From positions 45,313 through 109,312 of the forward strand of contig DATFGQ010000033.1 in NCBI GenBank assembly GCA_035249305.1: a stretch of DNA of 64,000 bases, read 5' to 3'. This DNA comes from DASUNP01 sp035249305. Its GTDB lineage: Bacteria > Acidobacteriota > Blastocatellia > UBA7656. The stretch's first letter is position 1, and every line of letters starts with the position of its first letter. The notes below the pieces were generated by a model. That model saw nothing but the letters and a program-made list of their open reading frames with translations. It did not search any database and was not told the origin of the DNA. A program made the position numbers and the translations under genes. Of this stretch, positions 52,320 through 63,867 are shown piece after piece.

Positions 52320-55300
52320 ATGTTTGAAAGCCGCAATTGAACGCCTGATTGTCCGGCCTTCTGATCTATTACACTACGGCAGCCTGGATTATCCAGTAGA
52401 AACTTCTCTAACAGCTTCTTTGCCATCTTGTTTACCAGCCGCGGGTCGGGTGAACGACCTCCGCCTGTTCTCTCCTTACTTGACCCGCTAGAGCCCGACA
52501 CTTGACAACTTGTATCTGCGTAGATGTGTGTAATGATGCCGCCGTCTGTGTTGGTTTCTTCCGGCACAAAGGTGGTTTCGCAATCCACTGCCAAATCCAG
52601 CCCCGTCCTATCAACAAGATTCGTAGGTACATTCTGTACATAGCTGTATCGGTTCCAGCTTTGTGGAAATTCTTTACCACCACTTGCTCTGTACGGGTCA
52701 GCCTGCAAAAACCTTCCCACCGCAGGCGAGTACCCTCTGTTGATAGCGTAATCCAATCCACTTTCACCGTCGCGCTCATAACTTGTGAGCTTATGCTTAT
52801 CAGTCGTCCCACCCACAGCAATATCTTCCCCAAAAGGTAGATGCCCCTGGCGACCTATCACAACCCCGCCCGAATCCATCACTACCCTCGCGCTCAATCG
52901 GTCGTTAAGGAAGTATCTCGGTGTGCCGCCCTCCACCTTTGCAACCATCCGGCTGCCTAAATAGATATAATCTGTTAGCACTGCGCCGGTACTACTGTTG
53001 TGTTCGGCTATTGCTTGCGGGCCTTCCCATACATAATGCACCGTTGTGCCTGCCGCCTCTTTCTTCCACCTACGGTTCTGGTGATCGTAGCTATATTGCC
53101 CTGCCGTCCCGTCCACGCTCACAAGGCGGTTCTCTGAGTCGTATGTGTAAGTGTGCGCACCATCATTTAGCAGGTTGCCCGCTGCGTCGTATGCGTAAAC
53201 CTGCCCGCTTACTGCCTTCACTCGATTATTATCTACGGAGCCGGTCTGATCTATAGTCACAGATTGGATTTGATTGCCGCCGCTCGTAGCGTCCCACGCC
53301 CCCGTGCGGTTGCCCCATCTGTCATACCCAAATCGCCTCTGCGCGCTAGCTCCATTCGTGGTCTGGCTCGACGTGACAAGGCGACCCTGTAAATCGTAAG
53401 TATAGCTTGCGCTCTCTGCCGTCCCATTGATTGTCCCTGTGATATTCATCAATTGGCTCGCATTGCCTGCCGTCGAGCCTGCCCCCATTTGACCTGCTGC
53501 TGCCTGATAGCTGTACGTCAGGTCCAAACGGTTTGTGTAGGGTGCGATAGTCCCAGCTTTCTGGATTGTCATCTGCATTCGATTAGCGTCATAGCCGTAG
53601 ACTTCGACAACGCCGTTACCCAAGGTCAATCCCGTCGCCTGTCCAGCCTCATTGTAGCTTATACTGCTCAAGTAGTTGGTGCTTGTTCCAACCTCCGTTA
53701 AACCGTCCACTCTGCCTCGCGAGTCATGTCCGATTGTTACGGCCCGATTGGATGGATACGTAAGCCTTGTCAACTGGTCAATGTCATTGTACTGATGGCC
53801 GGTAGTGTAGAAAGCACTGCCGAGCCTGCGCGTCACCTCTGTAAGCCGCTTGAGGGAATCGAACGTGTACCACTCCTCATAGTCCGTGCCTACTTGAATT
53901 CGCATAAGGTCCCCATTTGATGTACTTGCCCCGTATGAATCATAGGTATAGGTCACAGCAGGCGCGGTCGGTATGGGGCTCACAGTGTTGTAGCTCTTCT
54001 GAGCTAGTCGATTCAGCGTATCATAAGTGTATGTTGTGATTACTCCCCTCGCATCCTGGCGAGTAGCTACTGCATTGAAACTTGTGTATGTAAACTTGCT
54101 CGTCCATGTGTTCGGACCGTCCGCTATAGTCGCCTGCTGCTCGGGTATTCGCTCAAAAAGCAGCCTGCTCAGAGCGTCATATTTAAACTTACGCAGTTGC
54201 CCGCCCTGGTCCACTTGCGTCAGGTTGTTGAGCAGATCATAAGAGTAATTCGTACTCTGGGCGAGCGCACCGGTCACGTCCTGCTCGTTGACAGTGACAA
54301 GACGGCCAAGCCCATCTGTCTGTCGCTTAACCTTGCGATTCACTTGATCGGTCATCGTGACCATATTGCCATTGTAAGCATTCGCCACCTTCTGGCCGTC
54401 GGGCAGCGTCACCTCTGTGGTTCTCCCTAGTGCGTCATAGGTATAGCTCTTCACGGGTCCGGGCTGCCCGCCTGCTGTGAACGGGTTAGTTCGGCTCGAA
54501 ACGAACCCCATTGCGTCAAAGCTTATGTTCACCTGCCCATTATTTGCGTCCACCTCCTGTATCACACGGCCCCAGCCGTCATACGTCTTCGTCGTAGTTA
54601 TAACCTTCTGCGTGCCTGCATCGTTGTAAGTCGTCGTCGTCGTGCTCGTAAGGTTGTCGTCGTTAAACACTGTGTAGACTGTCGCGCCGGTGGGTTCCGT
54701 CTCATTATTGAACCGCATCGCGGCATCGTATCCATACGTCTTCTGCAAGCTATTTGGGTCGGTGCTCGTCTTGATTGCAGACGTGTTGAAATCGTACTGG
54801 CCGCCGATTGTCAATTGCGGCCCGCCTGTCGCGCCTTTTGTCACCGTCTGAGCCAGCGACCAGTAAGAATCTTTCGTGGTCGTATAGGTCTGTTCGTTAC
54901 AACAAGCACTCTGCTCCTTGATCATATTCCCAAACACATCATACTTTTTTAGACGCGTGTATGACAGATTGTTGGCTAGGTCGTGCCATTGCGTTGTACC
55001 GGTCACGTTACCCCTCACTGTAAAACTCGCGCTATAGCCCGTAGCCCATCCAGGTGGTGGCGGCGGCAGCTCGCCTGTTTCAGAGTCGCGGTATTCCTCC
55101 ATCCCTCCCATCGCTGCATAATCGTCATAAGTAACCGTCGACTTTGTGATAGGAGCGTCGTCTCCATCATCTGTGTTTAACTTCGCGTCAGAGGTGCTCT
55201 GCTCGATGACAAGACTGCGCAGGTAGGCGTTTATATATGCCGCGTCGGTCTTATAGGCAAAATGCGTTCGACGCCTCACCTTCCAGATCCCGCCATCCTT

Positions 55301-56098
55301 AAACCCGTACTCGCGATTGTTCGTGACATTCCCATACTGGTCATAATCGAAATCCACTTTCGTCGGTGTGCCAGCATCGTCATAACTGGTAACCGATTGG
55401 ACCTGCGGCGAGCCTCCTGGATCGTTTGCATAGGTGGAGACAGCCTTTGACATGGATGCACTCAGGTTGCTCTTGATCTCACTCTGCACGAGCAGACCAT
55501 TAGCAACAGATGAATTATTCGTAGACCGCGTGAGCAAAAGCTGCGAATTATCTGGCCGTGTGACGGTGAACGTCATGGTCTGCCCGCCAGAGGCCGTGAT
55601 ACTTGCGTAATTGTAAACCGAGGTAGGGCTGCTTGTTGCCGTCTCTGTCCTCTGGCTGAATGCCGGCGCGTCTGTTAATGATGAGGCGCTGGTAGGGTAG
55701 TTGAAACTAGTCGCTGCGCGCTCCAGTCCCACCTGCCCGAGGGTGCTTACCTGCCTCCTCAGTGAGTAGTGGTATGCCATCCCATACACAGAGTAGCTCA
55801 GGCGGTATTGGTTATTCTTCGCCATGTCGCGTATGTCGCGCAGTAGATTTACATTCAATGTCGGCACGTTTTCCACCGTAAGCCCGCTGAAGCTGTTGCT
55901 GATGGCCTGGCTTTGGTATCCGAACTGAACTAGGCTGCGAGTCACGGGGTTCTGGCTCGTCCCGCCGAAGCCCGGCACTCCGATGTCACTTAGTCCGTTC
56001 GGGCCGTAACCAAATTGAATCACTCTCCCAAGCGTGTCAGTGATGTAGTCAATAGCCATCGGAGCCTTATCTGATCTATATGTTATCGTGATGTAGTT
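52268..56098 (-). pseudogene. RHS-repeat protein, main body (frame broken at both ends)
   Basis: The ORF proper starts at ATG 56059 (1263 codons), but the RHS reading continues upstream to the frameshift near 56098. It has dozens of YD-type repeats (YGYDANRMQMTI, YTYDSENRLVSV, YDAAGNLLNDGAHTYTYDSE) and the RHS-associated core end FLQADPYRASGG...YVQNVPTNLVDRTGLD at about 1115-1150. Past the core comes a variable region (DTSCQVSGSSGSSKERTGGG) that should lead into the toxin domain. RHS shells wrap around a C-terminal toxin. No SpvB or VgrG homologue is seen in the window. Confidence 0.88.
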
Positions 56099-57345
56099 GC
56101 GTTTGAGTCTTGGATGACGGTTGCCAGCAGGCGGTTGTTAGCACTGGAAATGGTCACTTTAATGCCGCTGTTGTAGAAGAGCATCCCCCCAGTAGTCGCG
56201 TTGCCGACGTAGGTGATGTGTGTGCCGTCGGAAGTCTGCAAGGTGACGGTCTGCGATGCTGTGCCGCCCTGTCCTAGATAGCGGCGAGTGCCGTCGCGGT
56301 CAATGAAGACGTACTTGAGGGCGTTTGCTGGCCCGTAAGTGATAATCCGCCCAAAGCCTAGCGAGCAGCCCGGGGCGGGCCAGCTATAGACGGGATCGAA
56401 GGTTATCGCGTTGCCATGGCGGAACCATACTCGGGAGTTGTAATAGAGCGTCAAGTCAACACCCATGCCCCGGCCTTCGAGCTTGAGAATCGGTAAGGCA
56501 AACCTGAAGTTGCTGCCTTCGGGCATAACCGCGCCCATCCGCGCAGATTCGCAAGCGCGGTTGCGTGGTGAGCCTACAAGGTTGCGAGGCTCGGTATAAA
56601 ACTCGTCAAAGAAGAAGTCGTCATAAGAAGGAGGGGTAATCTGCGCTTGAGCGGTCGGGGAAAGCTTATCAAGCAGAGCCTCGGCTATACTTCCAATAGA
56701 AGATATGCCATTAGCTTGGCCGATAATATTTCCCGCGTCATCTATGAGGTCTTGATCGGCTCGCCACTGGGTATCGGTTTGTCGAGGACGCTGACCTGGC
56801 CTGACAAGCAAGGGGACAGAAGTTTCAACTCTTCCTGCGCGGCAAGAGATTCGAGCAAGCCCAGGCTCCAGGAATGTAACGCGGCCTTGTTCATCTATCT
56901 GTACCTTATCTGTGTTCAAGGATTGCCATGTGAATCTAATACCTTGGATGGTGCGGCCTGCGGAGTCTGTCGGGAGCGCATTAAAGACCACGGTTTGGCC
57001 TTGATACCCTACAAAGCTGCTCGGAGACACTTCTATATGAGAGACGTAGGCAATGCGGACCCCCATCGTCTCGGCTTGCTGCGGCGACTGGCTGGAGGCA
57101 AAGAAGGACGCAATGAACTTTATTATGCCAAAAACAGAAGAGCCCTTTTCTGCCGCCACGCTTGCAGCCATCACGGGCAACTGAGCGAAGGGCAATAGAG
57201 AAACAGGTAAGCTCAGCAGGCTCAGAATAAGGACGACGCTAAGGATTCTCCTGCGAACACTGCCGAGAAACAGTCCGCGAAAGGATTGGGATTTAGATGT
57301 ATAGGAAAGGTAGAGACGAGAGAGCGAAGCGCGGGTAGTAGACAT
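56083..57345 (-). pseudogene. RHS protein, N-terminal part (Ig-like, secreted) separated by frameshift
   Basis: 420 codons. Basic start and hydrophobic segment (ILSVVLILSLLSLPVSLLPF) form a long signal or membrane anchor. A bacterial Ig-like domain follows (about 105-185, VSPSSFVGYQGQTVVFNALP, GRVTFLEPGLARISC), then the pre-RHS beta region (LKLEGRGMGVDLTLYYNSRVW). It ends IQDSNATTSR-stop. Restoring one G near 56098 changes the end to DSNGNYITITYRSDKAPMAI and joins the RHS body smoothly. Confidence 0.82.
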
Positions 57346-57487
57346 GGGGACCTCCGAAGCCTACACAAGAAAGGTTGCTCCGCTTAAAGGCGGATAGTGA
57401 TTACCTATGCAAAAGGCAGCTCTGACCTTTGCTCTCAAAGCGAAACTGCCTCGTGCTTATTTGTGCTGATCCGACTAGGGCGAAAGT
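57346..57487 (-). ncRNA. Structured 5' leader of the RHS gene (candidate cis-regulatory RNA)
   Basis: Between the predicted start and the RHS ATG, the minus-strand RNA can form AGGCAG/CUGCCU closing a 38-nt stem-loop (57414-57451) with inner CUUUG/CAAAG, then UCCGC-UUAAAG-GCGGA (57379-57394), followed by CGGAGGU at the ribosome-binding site. It could be a riboswitch or thermosensor; I could not match it to a class I know. Confidence 0.35.
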
Positions 57488-57493
57488 GAGGTG

Positions 57494-57499
57494 ATTATA
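57494..57499 (-). promoter_or_regulatory. -10 element for the RHS gene
   Basis: TATAAT on the minus strand within GTTATAATC, about 150 nt before the RHS ATG; the -35 is weak. The rest of 57500-58007 holds no credible gene; the 93-codon ORF at 57571-57852 lacks coding character. Confidence 0.45.
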
Positions 57500-58007
57500 A
57501 CTTAATTCTTACAACAAACTTCCGTTTCAGTTAATGCTATTGTCCGTGTGTAATAACCTCTTCGCATGGGTTGAGAGGCGGGCTGATGATATGTCGATTA
57601 CAAATCCCTGTCAATCGGAGTTTTAATTACACAGGCCAAATGGAAGGAAAACCAAAAAAATTCTTACGAGTTCGTCTTATCGAGCAGTTAGCGCCGGGGC
57701 CTGCTGCGTCAGGGAAATCGCAAATAATCTTCTGCATGGTCTTGCAAAGTATGATGCAGATTCTTGTGTGCCAATTGTGTGCCAGCTCAGCCAAACAGGT
57801 CAAAACACAGCAACACGCAAAAGTAATAACTGAGTCCGGTAAGATAAACTAGAACGAAGTTTATAGCACCCTAGCAAACTCACCGAAACTCAGCTATAAA
57901 TGCCTCTTCGCGAAGGTTGTGCTACAACGGCGCGGGCACTATTATGTTTTAGCGTTCTCGGGAGTTAAACTAATAGAGATCATATCTGAATTCGTGGAGC
58001 CTGTTGG

Positions 58008-58589
58008 ATGAATAAGGATGAGATTACTTACGCCATCATAGGCGTTTTGCTGGGGGCCGTGATCGGGTTTTTCACGGCGAACATATCGAGCCCCGGCCCG
58101 GCCGCGAGCCCGGCCGTGACGAGTAATGACAACTCGTCGGGCTCAAGGACCGTTAACAGCAGCAGTCAGGAGTTGCCGCCCGGTCACCCGCCCATCAACC
58201 CCGGCGAGAATGTGCCCGCGCCGCCTCTGGCCGGCGAAGCCGAGACGCCGGGCAGAACTTCGCCATCGGGCGAGACTACAGAGCTTCCGTCGCTCGACCC
58301 GCTCCCGGCATCCAGCCGAGAGGAGCGAACCGAGCAGAAGTACAAGAACATTCAACTGCTCAAGGGGCTGCCCGCCAGCCGTCTCGACAGCATTATGTTC
58401 GCCTTCAAGAATTCGCTGGGCGTCGATTGCACCTACTGCCACGTGAAGGACCAATTCGAAAAGGACGACAAGGCCGCAAAGCAGATGGCGCGCAAGATGA
58501 TAGCCATCACGCGCGACACGACGGCCAAGCTAGGTCGCCGCGTCACCTGCTACACCTGTCATAGGGGTGAGCCGCGTCCGCCGGAATAA
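58008..58589 (+). CDS. Membrane-anchored c-type cytochrome, reaction-centre-subunit type
   Basis: 193 aa. An N-terminal membrane anchor (YAIIGVLLGAVIGFFTA, 7-24), a Pro/Ser/Glu-rich flexible linker to about 105, then a haem domain with CTYCH (about 141-145) and CYTCH (about 183-187). KNIQLLKGLPASRLDSIMFA followed by the first CxxCH matches the photosynthetic reaction-centre cytochrome c family, which in non-phototrophs is widespread among Acidobacteriota as a small periplasmic electron carrier. Role: electron transfer; partner unknown. Confidence 0.82.
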   Translation: MNKDEITYAIIGVLLGAVIGFFTANISSPGPAASPAVTSNDNSSGSRTVNSSSQELPPGHPPINPGENVPAPPLAGEAETPGRTSPSGETTELPSLDPLPASSREERTEQKYKNIQLLKGLPASRLDSIMFAFKNSLGVDCTYCHVKDQFEKDDKAAKQMARKMIAITRDTTAKLGRRVTCYTCHRGEPRPPE

Positions 58590-58600
58590 ACAGGGGTAAC

Positions 58601-59188
58601 GTGGGTAAGGAAGAGGCCAGACAGACTGCCACAGCCGTGCGGCTGGTCGCGCTTCAAACCGGCATCGGCGATATGCCGTTCGGCGGCGAGGAGTTTCTGA
58701 CCGACGAGCAGGCCGCGGCGAAACGGGAGGCGCTCGGGTTCTTCAAATCGGCTTACGAAGCCCAGATGCGCGGCGAGCTTGACGAGGCCGCCGACCTCTA
58801 CAAACAGTCTATAGCGGCTTACCCGACCGCCGAGGCGCACACATTCTTAGGATGGACTTATAGCTTCATGGGATTGCTCGACGAGGCGATCGCCGAATGC
58901 CTGGTGGCTATCGAGGTCGACCCGGATTTCGGGAACCCTTATAACGACATCGGCGCCTACCTGATAGAGAAAGGCGACGCGGGCGGGGCGATCGATTGGC
59001 TTGTGCGGGCGCAGAAGGCCGCGCGTTACGAATCTTACTTTTACCCGCACTTCAACCTGGGGCGCGTTTACGAGGCGAAGGGCCGCCTGTTCGATGCGCT
59101 GCGCGAGTACAAGGCTGCGATCGATCTTAACCCCGGTTACGCGCTCGCCGTGCGCGCCTTCAGAAAATTGCAGAGCAAGCTCAACTAA
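58601..59188 (+). CDS. TPR-repeat protein
   Basis: 195 aa from GTG 58601 with AGGGGT upstream (an internal ATG at residue 25 is the alternative). Three to four TPR units from about residue 45 to the end (AHTFLGWTYSFMGLLDEAIA, GNPYNDIGAYLIEKGDAGGA, ALREYKAAIDLNPGYALAV). Cytoplasmic scaffold; partner unknown. It starts 11 bp after the cytochrome gene. Confidence 0.82.
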   Translation: MGKEEARQTATAVRLVALQTGIGDMPFGGEEFLTDEQAAAKREALGFFKSAYEAQMRGELDEAADLYKQSIAAYPTAEAHTFLGWTYSFMGLLDEAIAECLVAIEVDPDFGNPYNDIGAYLIEKGDAGGAIDWLVRAQKAARYESYFYPHFNLGRVYEAKGRLFDALREYKAAIDLNPGYALAVRAFRKLQSKLN

Positions 59189-59215
59189 TAATATTAAAGT
59201 GGGGAGAACCGATAA

Positions 59216-59827
59216 ATGGACGGTATAAATCCGAGGGGCGGGTGGATAGAAGTGATCACCGGCGGGATGTTCAGCGGCAAGAGCGAAGAGCTGATCCGCC
59301 GAATACGGCGCGCGGAGATAGCGCGCCAGCGCACGCAATTATTCAAACCTGGTATAGACACTCGCTTCGACGGCAAACGGATCATCTCGCGCGATAACCG
59401 CGGCCTTGACGCCATAGCCGTCGCCAACCCGGCCGAGCTTCGCGCCAACCTTGTCTTCGGCGTAAAGGTCATAGGCATAGACGAGGTGCAGTTCTTCGAC
59501 TCAAGCATAGTCGAAATCTGCATGGAGATGGCCGACGCGGGCCTCAGAGTCGTCGTCGCGGGACTGGACCAGGACTACCTGCGCCGCCCCTTCGGCCCCA
59601 TGCCGCAGTTGCTCGCCGTGGCCGAGTACGTCTCGAAGATGCATGCCGTGTGCGTCCGCTGCGGCAGCCCCGCTCACTACACCCAGCGCGTCTCGGGCGG
59701 CAACTCGCAGATAGAGATCGGCGACATAAGCTACGAAGCCCGCTGCCGCATGTGTTACGAGCCTTACCGCGCGACCGGCGAGCCTGCCGCCACGGCCCTT
59801 GAAACAGTGCTGAGTGCTGAGTCCTGA
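59216..59827 (+). CDS. tdk: Thymidine kinase
   Basis: 203 aa; ATG preceded by GGGGAGA. P-loop GGMFSGKSEE (16-25), the DEVQFFD box with catalytic Glu (about 89-95), and zinc-binding CVRC...CRMC pairs. Type II (tetrameric) thymidine kinase: dThd + ATP to dTMP, nucleotide salvage. The last codons (SAES) and the stop come from an inverted repeat that overlaps the gene end, so the C-terminus may be longer or shorter in relatives. Confidence 0.94.
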   Translation: MDGINPRGGWIEVITGGMFSGKSEELIRRIRRAEIARQRTQLFKPGIDTRFDGKRIISRDNRGLDAIAVANPAELRANLVFGVKVIGIDEVQFFDSSIVEICMEMADAGLRVVVAGLDQDYLRRPFGPMPQLLAVAEYVSKMHAVCVRCGSPAHYTQRVSGGNSQIEIGDISYEARCRMCYEPYRATGEPAATALETVLSAES

Positions 59828-59877
59828 GTGCTGAGTAATAGTTCTCACTCAGCACTCAGGACTCAGCACTCAGGACT
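59806..59877. repeat. 31-bp-stem inverted repeat (AGTGCTGAGTCCTGAG type)
   Basis: AGTGCTGAGTGCTGAGTCCT... (59806-59836) pairs with 59847-59877 around a 10-nt loop. Built of CTGAGT(C/G)CTGAGT units. Covers the tdk stop codon and most of the spacer to the next gene. No T run. Confidence 0.8.
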
Positions 59878-59883
59878 CTATTC

Positions 59884-60897
59884 ATGGACGTATTCGAGCT
59901 GACCAGGCAGTTGATTGCCATCCCTTCGATCAGCGGCGATGAAAAGCGCGTCGCGGATTTCCTGGCCGATTGCCTGAGCGCCGCCCGTTTTCAAGTCGAG
60001 TTACAGGACGCCGCCGGACGGCCCAACGTGTACGCCTACAGGGGCGACCCTCAAGTAGTGCTCTCGACGCACACCGACACGGTCCCGCCTTACGTCGAGC
60101 TTAGGGAAGACGACGAGTTTATCTATGGCCGCGGCGCGTGCGACGCCAAGGGGATCATCGCCGCAATGGTCAAAGCCTGCGAGACTCTCGCCGAGGCGGG
60201 CGAAACCGATTTCGGATTGCTCCTGGTCGTGGGCGAAGAGGCGGGGAGCCCCGGCGCTCGGGAGGCGAACCGTATCGCTAACCGGTCGCGCTACCTGATA
60301 AACGGCGAGCCCACGGAGTCGAAGCTCGCGCTCGGCTCAAAAGGGGCTCTCAGAGCCGTTTTCAAGGCGACGGGTCGCGCCGCGCACTCGGCCTACCCCG
60401 AGATGGGCGAGTCGGCTACGGACAAGCTGCTCGATGTGTTAAACGATCTGCGCGCCGTGGAGCTTCCTGAGTCATCGACGCTCGGAGCAACCACGATGAA
60501 CATAGGCGTCATCAAAGCCGGCGTCGCGGCCAACGTCATACCGGCAGAAGCGGAGGCGGAGCTTATGTTTCGCGTAGTGACGGACGCCGACTCTTTGAAG
60601 CACTTGATAGAGCGCGCGGCGCGCGGCCGTGTCGAAGTCGACTACACGTTCTCTTGCGACCCGGTATTCACCGAACGGCTGGATGGGTTCGAGACGACGG
60701 TCGTGGCCTTCACTACAGACATACCGCTGCTCACGAACTGGGGGAGGCCCTTGCTGTTCGGGCCTGGATCGATACTTGACGCGCACACCGAGCATGAGAA
60801 AATCTCAAAGCAGGAGCTTGCGCGAGCAGTAGACGCTTACGCTGAAATGATCTCAAATTTGAAATCTGATATTTCAAATCTCGGGGAGGGGGCCTGA
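59884..60897 (+). CDS. M20-family metallopeptidase, probably DapE/ArgE-like deacylase
   Basis: 337 aa. Metal-binding text VVLSTHTDTVPP (His about 61), RGACDAKG, VVGEEAGSPG and the C-terminal LDAHTEHEKIS. M20 enzymes of this size remove acyl groups from N-acyl-diaminopimelate, acetylornithine or related compounds. The TGATG overlap with asd and the following lysC suggest N-succinyl-diaminopimelate desuccinylase (DapE) or an acetyl-lysine-type variant. The last 14 residues (ISNLKSDISNLGEGA) derive from an intergenic-type repeat. Confidence 0.82.
   Translation: MDVFELTRQLIAIPSISGDEKRVADFLADCLSAARFQVELQDAAGRPNVYAYRGDPQVVLSTHTDTVPPYVELREDDEFIYGRGACDAKGIIAAMVKACETLAEAGETDFGLLLVVGEEAGSPGAREANRIANRSRYLINGEPTESKLALGSKGALRAVFKATGRAAHSAYPEMGESATDKLLDVLNDLRAVELPESSTLGATTMNIGVIKAGVAANVIPAEAEAELMFRVVTDADSLKHLIERAARGRVEVDYTFSCDPVFTERLDGFETTVVAFTTDIPLLTNWGRPLLFGPGSILDAHTEHEKISKQELARAVDAYAEMISNLKSDISNLGEGA
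60850..60882. repeat. ATTTGAAATCTGATATTTCAAAT-type repeat at the end of the M20 gene
   Basis: TCTCAAATTTGAAATCTGAT followed by ATTTCAAATCTC, an imperfect palindrome typical of intergenic repeats that read through as SNLKSDISNL. It lies just before the stop and the GGGGAGGGGG that serves as ribosome-binding site of asd. Confidence 0.6.
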
Positions 60898-61952
60898 TGC
60901 AGAAGAAGATTTCAGTCGGGGTGCTGGGCGCGACGGGGGCCGTCGGCCAAAAGTTTATCAAGCTGCTTGAGAACCATCCCTGGTTCGAGCTGACCGAGCT
61001 TGCGGCGTCCGACCGCTCGGCGGGGAAGGCTTACAAAGAGGCGACCATCTGGCGACAGTACACGCCAATACCGGAGAAGATAAAAGAGAGAGTGATTAAG
61101 CCATGCGAGCCCGGTCTTGATTGCCGCGTCGTCTTCTCCGGCCTCGACTCGTCGGTCGCGGGCGAGGTCGAAGAGAATTTCGCGCGCGCGGGCTACACAG
61201 TCTTGAGCAACTCGAAGAACCACAGGATGGACGCGGACGTGCCGCTGCTGGTGCCGGAGGTCAACGCCGACCACCTCGACCTGATAAAGGTCCAGCGCGA
61301 GCGGCGCGACTGGAAGGGCGCGATCGTGACCAATCCGAACTGCTCCACGATAGGGCTGGTGATGGCGCTCGCTCCTATTCACAGGGCTTTCACCGTCACC
61401 CGCGTGATCGTGACGACGATGCAGGCGCTTTCGGGCGCGGGCTATCCGGGTCAGTCTGCCATAGACATGCTCGGCAACGTCATCCCCTTCATTAGCAGCG
61501 AAGAGGACAAGGTCGAAACCGAGCCGCTCAAGATCATGGGCGCGTTCGACGGGAGCGGGATTCGCTTCGCCGAGATGAAGATCAGCGCGCACACCAACCG
61601 AGTCTTTGTCGAAGACGGCCACATGGAATGCGTCTCGGTCGAGACGGAAAAGAAGCCCGCGCCCGAAGAAGTGGCGCACGTGCTCGAAAGTTTCACCGCG
61701 CTCCCACAGGAGCTGAAGCTCCCATCTGCGCCCGCGCGCCCAGTCATAGTGACTTGGGACCGTGACCGGCCTCAGCCGCGCTTCGACCGCGACGCAGGCT
61801 TTGGCATGAGCGCCGTCGTAGGCCGCATACGCCCCTGCCCGGTCTTCGACACCCGCTTCGTCGTCCTCTCGCACAACACGGTGCGCGGCGCGGCAGGCGC
61901 GGCCATCCTCAACGCCGAGATAATGAAAGCCAGAGGGGAATTAGATCAGTAG
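60897..61952 (+). CDS. asd: Aspartate-semialdehyde dehydrogenase (fungal/archaeal type)
   Basis: 351 aa; ATG overlaps the upstream TGA by one base. NADP-binding LGATGAVGQKF (9-19), catalytic Cys in NPNCSTIG (about 148-155) and ALSGAGYPGQSA. The sequence pattern (SDRSAGKAYKEATIW) belongs to the yeast/archaeal Asd group. Reduces aspartyl-phosphate to aspartate semialdehyde for lysine/DAP, threonine and methionine. Directly followed by lysC. Confidence 0.94.
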   Translation: MQKKISVGVLGATGAVGQKFIKLLENHPWFELTELAASDRSAGKAYKEATIWRQYTPIPEKIKERVIKPCEPGLDCRVVFSGLDSSVAGEVEENFARAGYTVLSNSKNHRMDADVPLLVPEVNADHLDLIKVQRERRDWKGAIVTNPNCSTIGLVMALAPIHRAFTVTRVIVTTMQALSGAGYPGQSAIDMLGNVIPFISSEEDKVETEPLKIMGAFDGSGIRFAEMKISAHTNRVFVEDGHMECVSVETEKKPAPEEVAHVLESFTALPQELKLPSAPARPVIVTWDRDRPQPRFDRDAGFGMSAVVGRIRPCPVFDTRFVVLSHNTVRGAAGAAILNAEIMKARGELDQ

Positions 61953-62030
61953 CCAGTAGCCAGTAGTCAGTAGTCAGTAGTTGCCGGTAGCGACTACTGC
62001 TGCTACTGGCTACTGGCTACTGGCTACTGA
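61945..62030. repeat. AGTAGCC/GGCTACT inverted tandem repeat
   Basis: The left arm of AGTAGCC/AGTAGTC units (61945-61980) faces a right arm of CTACTGG units (61994-62030). It overlaps the asd stop codon and ends 5 bp before lysC, so it must be crossed by transcription of the operon. Confidence 0.8.
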
Positions 62031-62034
62031 CAAT

Positions 62035-63411
<1,377 letters not shown>

Positions 63412-63492
63412 GTTTCCCTGTTGGCCCTTCGAGGACTGTTCGCGTATCATAAAAACTGACTTTCGTATGAATCCGTTCGGAGGCTATCAAGC

Positions 63493-63867
63493 TTGAAGTT
63501 TTTTTGCGCACTTTTACTCCTTGTTCTTATTGCGCCGCTAACGGGTGAGGCCGGCGCGGTTGATGCTAAGAATTCCTGGCGCGGTATCACGCCGTTGCGG
63601 TCGTCGGCCGACGACGTGTCGCGCGTGCTGGGCGTCGAGCCCGGACCCGACGAAGGGACTTTGATCGGGCCGATCAAGGTCGACGGTGGCGAAGTGACTT
63701 TCACTTATCTGACCAACAGCCTGGCGAAGATCTATCGCGCGCCGAAATCTATGGTCGGGAAAGTCTTCACCATATATTTCAAGCCGAGCCAGCCGGTTCC
63801 GCGCTCTGAAATAAAGCTCTCCCGAAGCTTCAAGCAGTGCAATGAAGAGTACCAAAAAGCTTACTAG
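63493..63867 (+). CDS. Small exported protein, 3' end abutting an insertion sequence
   Basis: 124 aa from TTG 63493 with CGGAGG upstream. Signal peptide (1-18). Short mature domain with WRGITPLRSSADDVSRVLG, a SmpA-like hint often found in Blastocatellia exported proteins. The stop codon TAG directly touches the presumed IS terminus, so the natural C-terminus may have been cut off by the insertion. Confidence 0.65.
   Translation: MKFFCALLLLVLIAPLTGEAGAVDAKNSWRGITPLRSSADDVSRVLGVEPGPDEGTLIGPIKVDGGEVTFTYLTNSLAKIYRAPKSMVGKVFTIYFKPSQPVPRSEIKLSRSFKQCNEEYQKAY

Noticed and set aside
57571..57852. 93-codon ORF between the RHS and cytochrome genes
   Set aside because: No ribosome-binding site, no recognisable domain and irregular composition.
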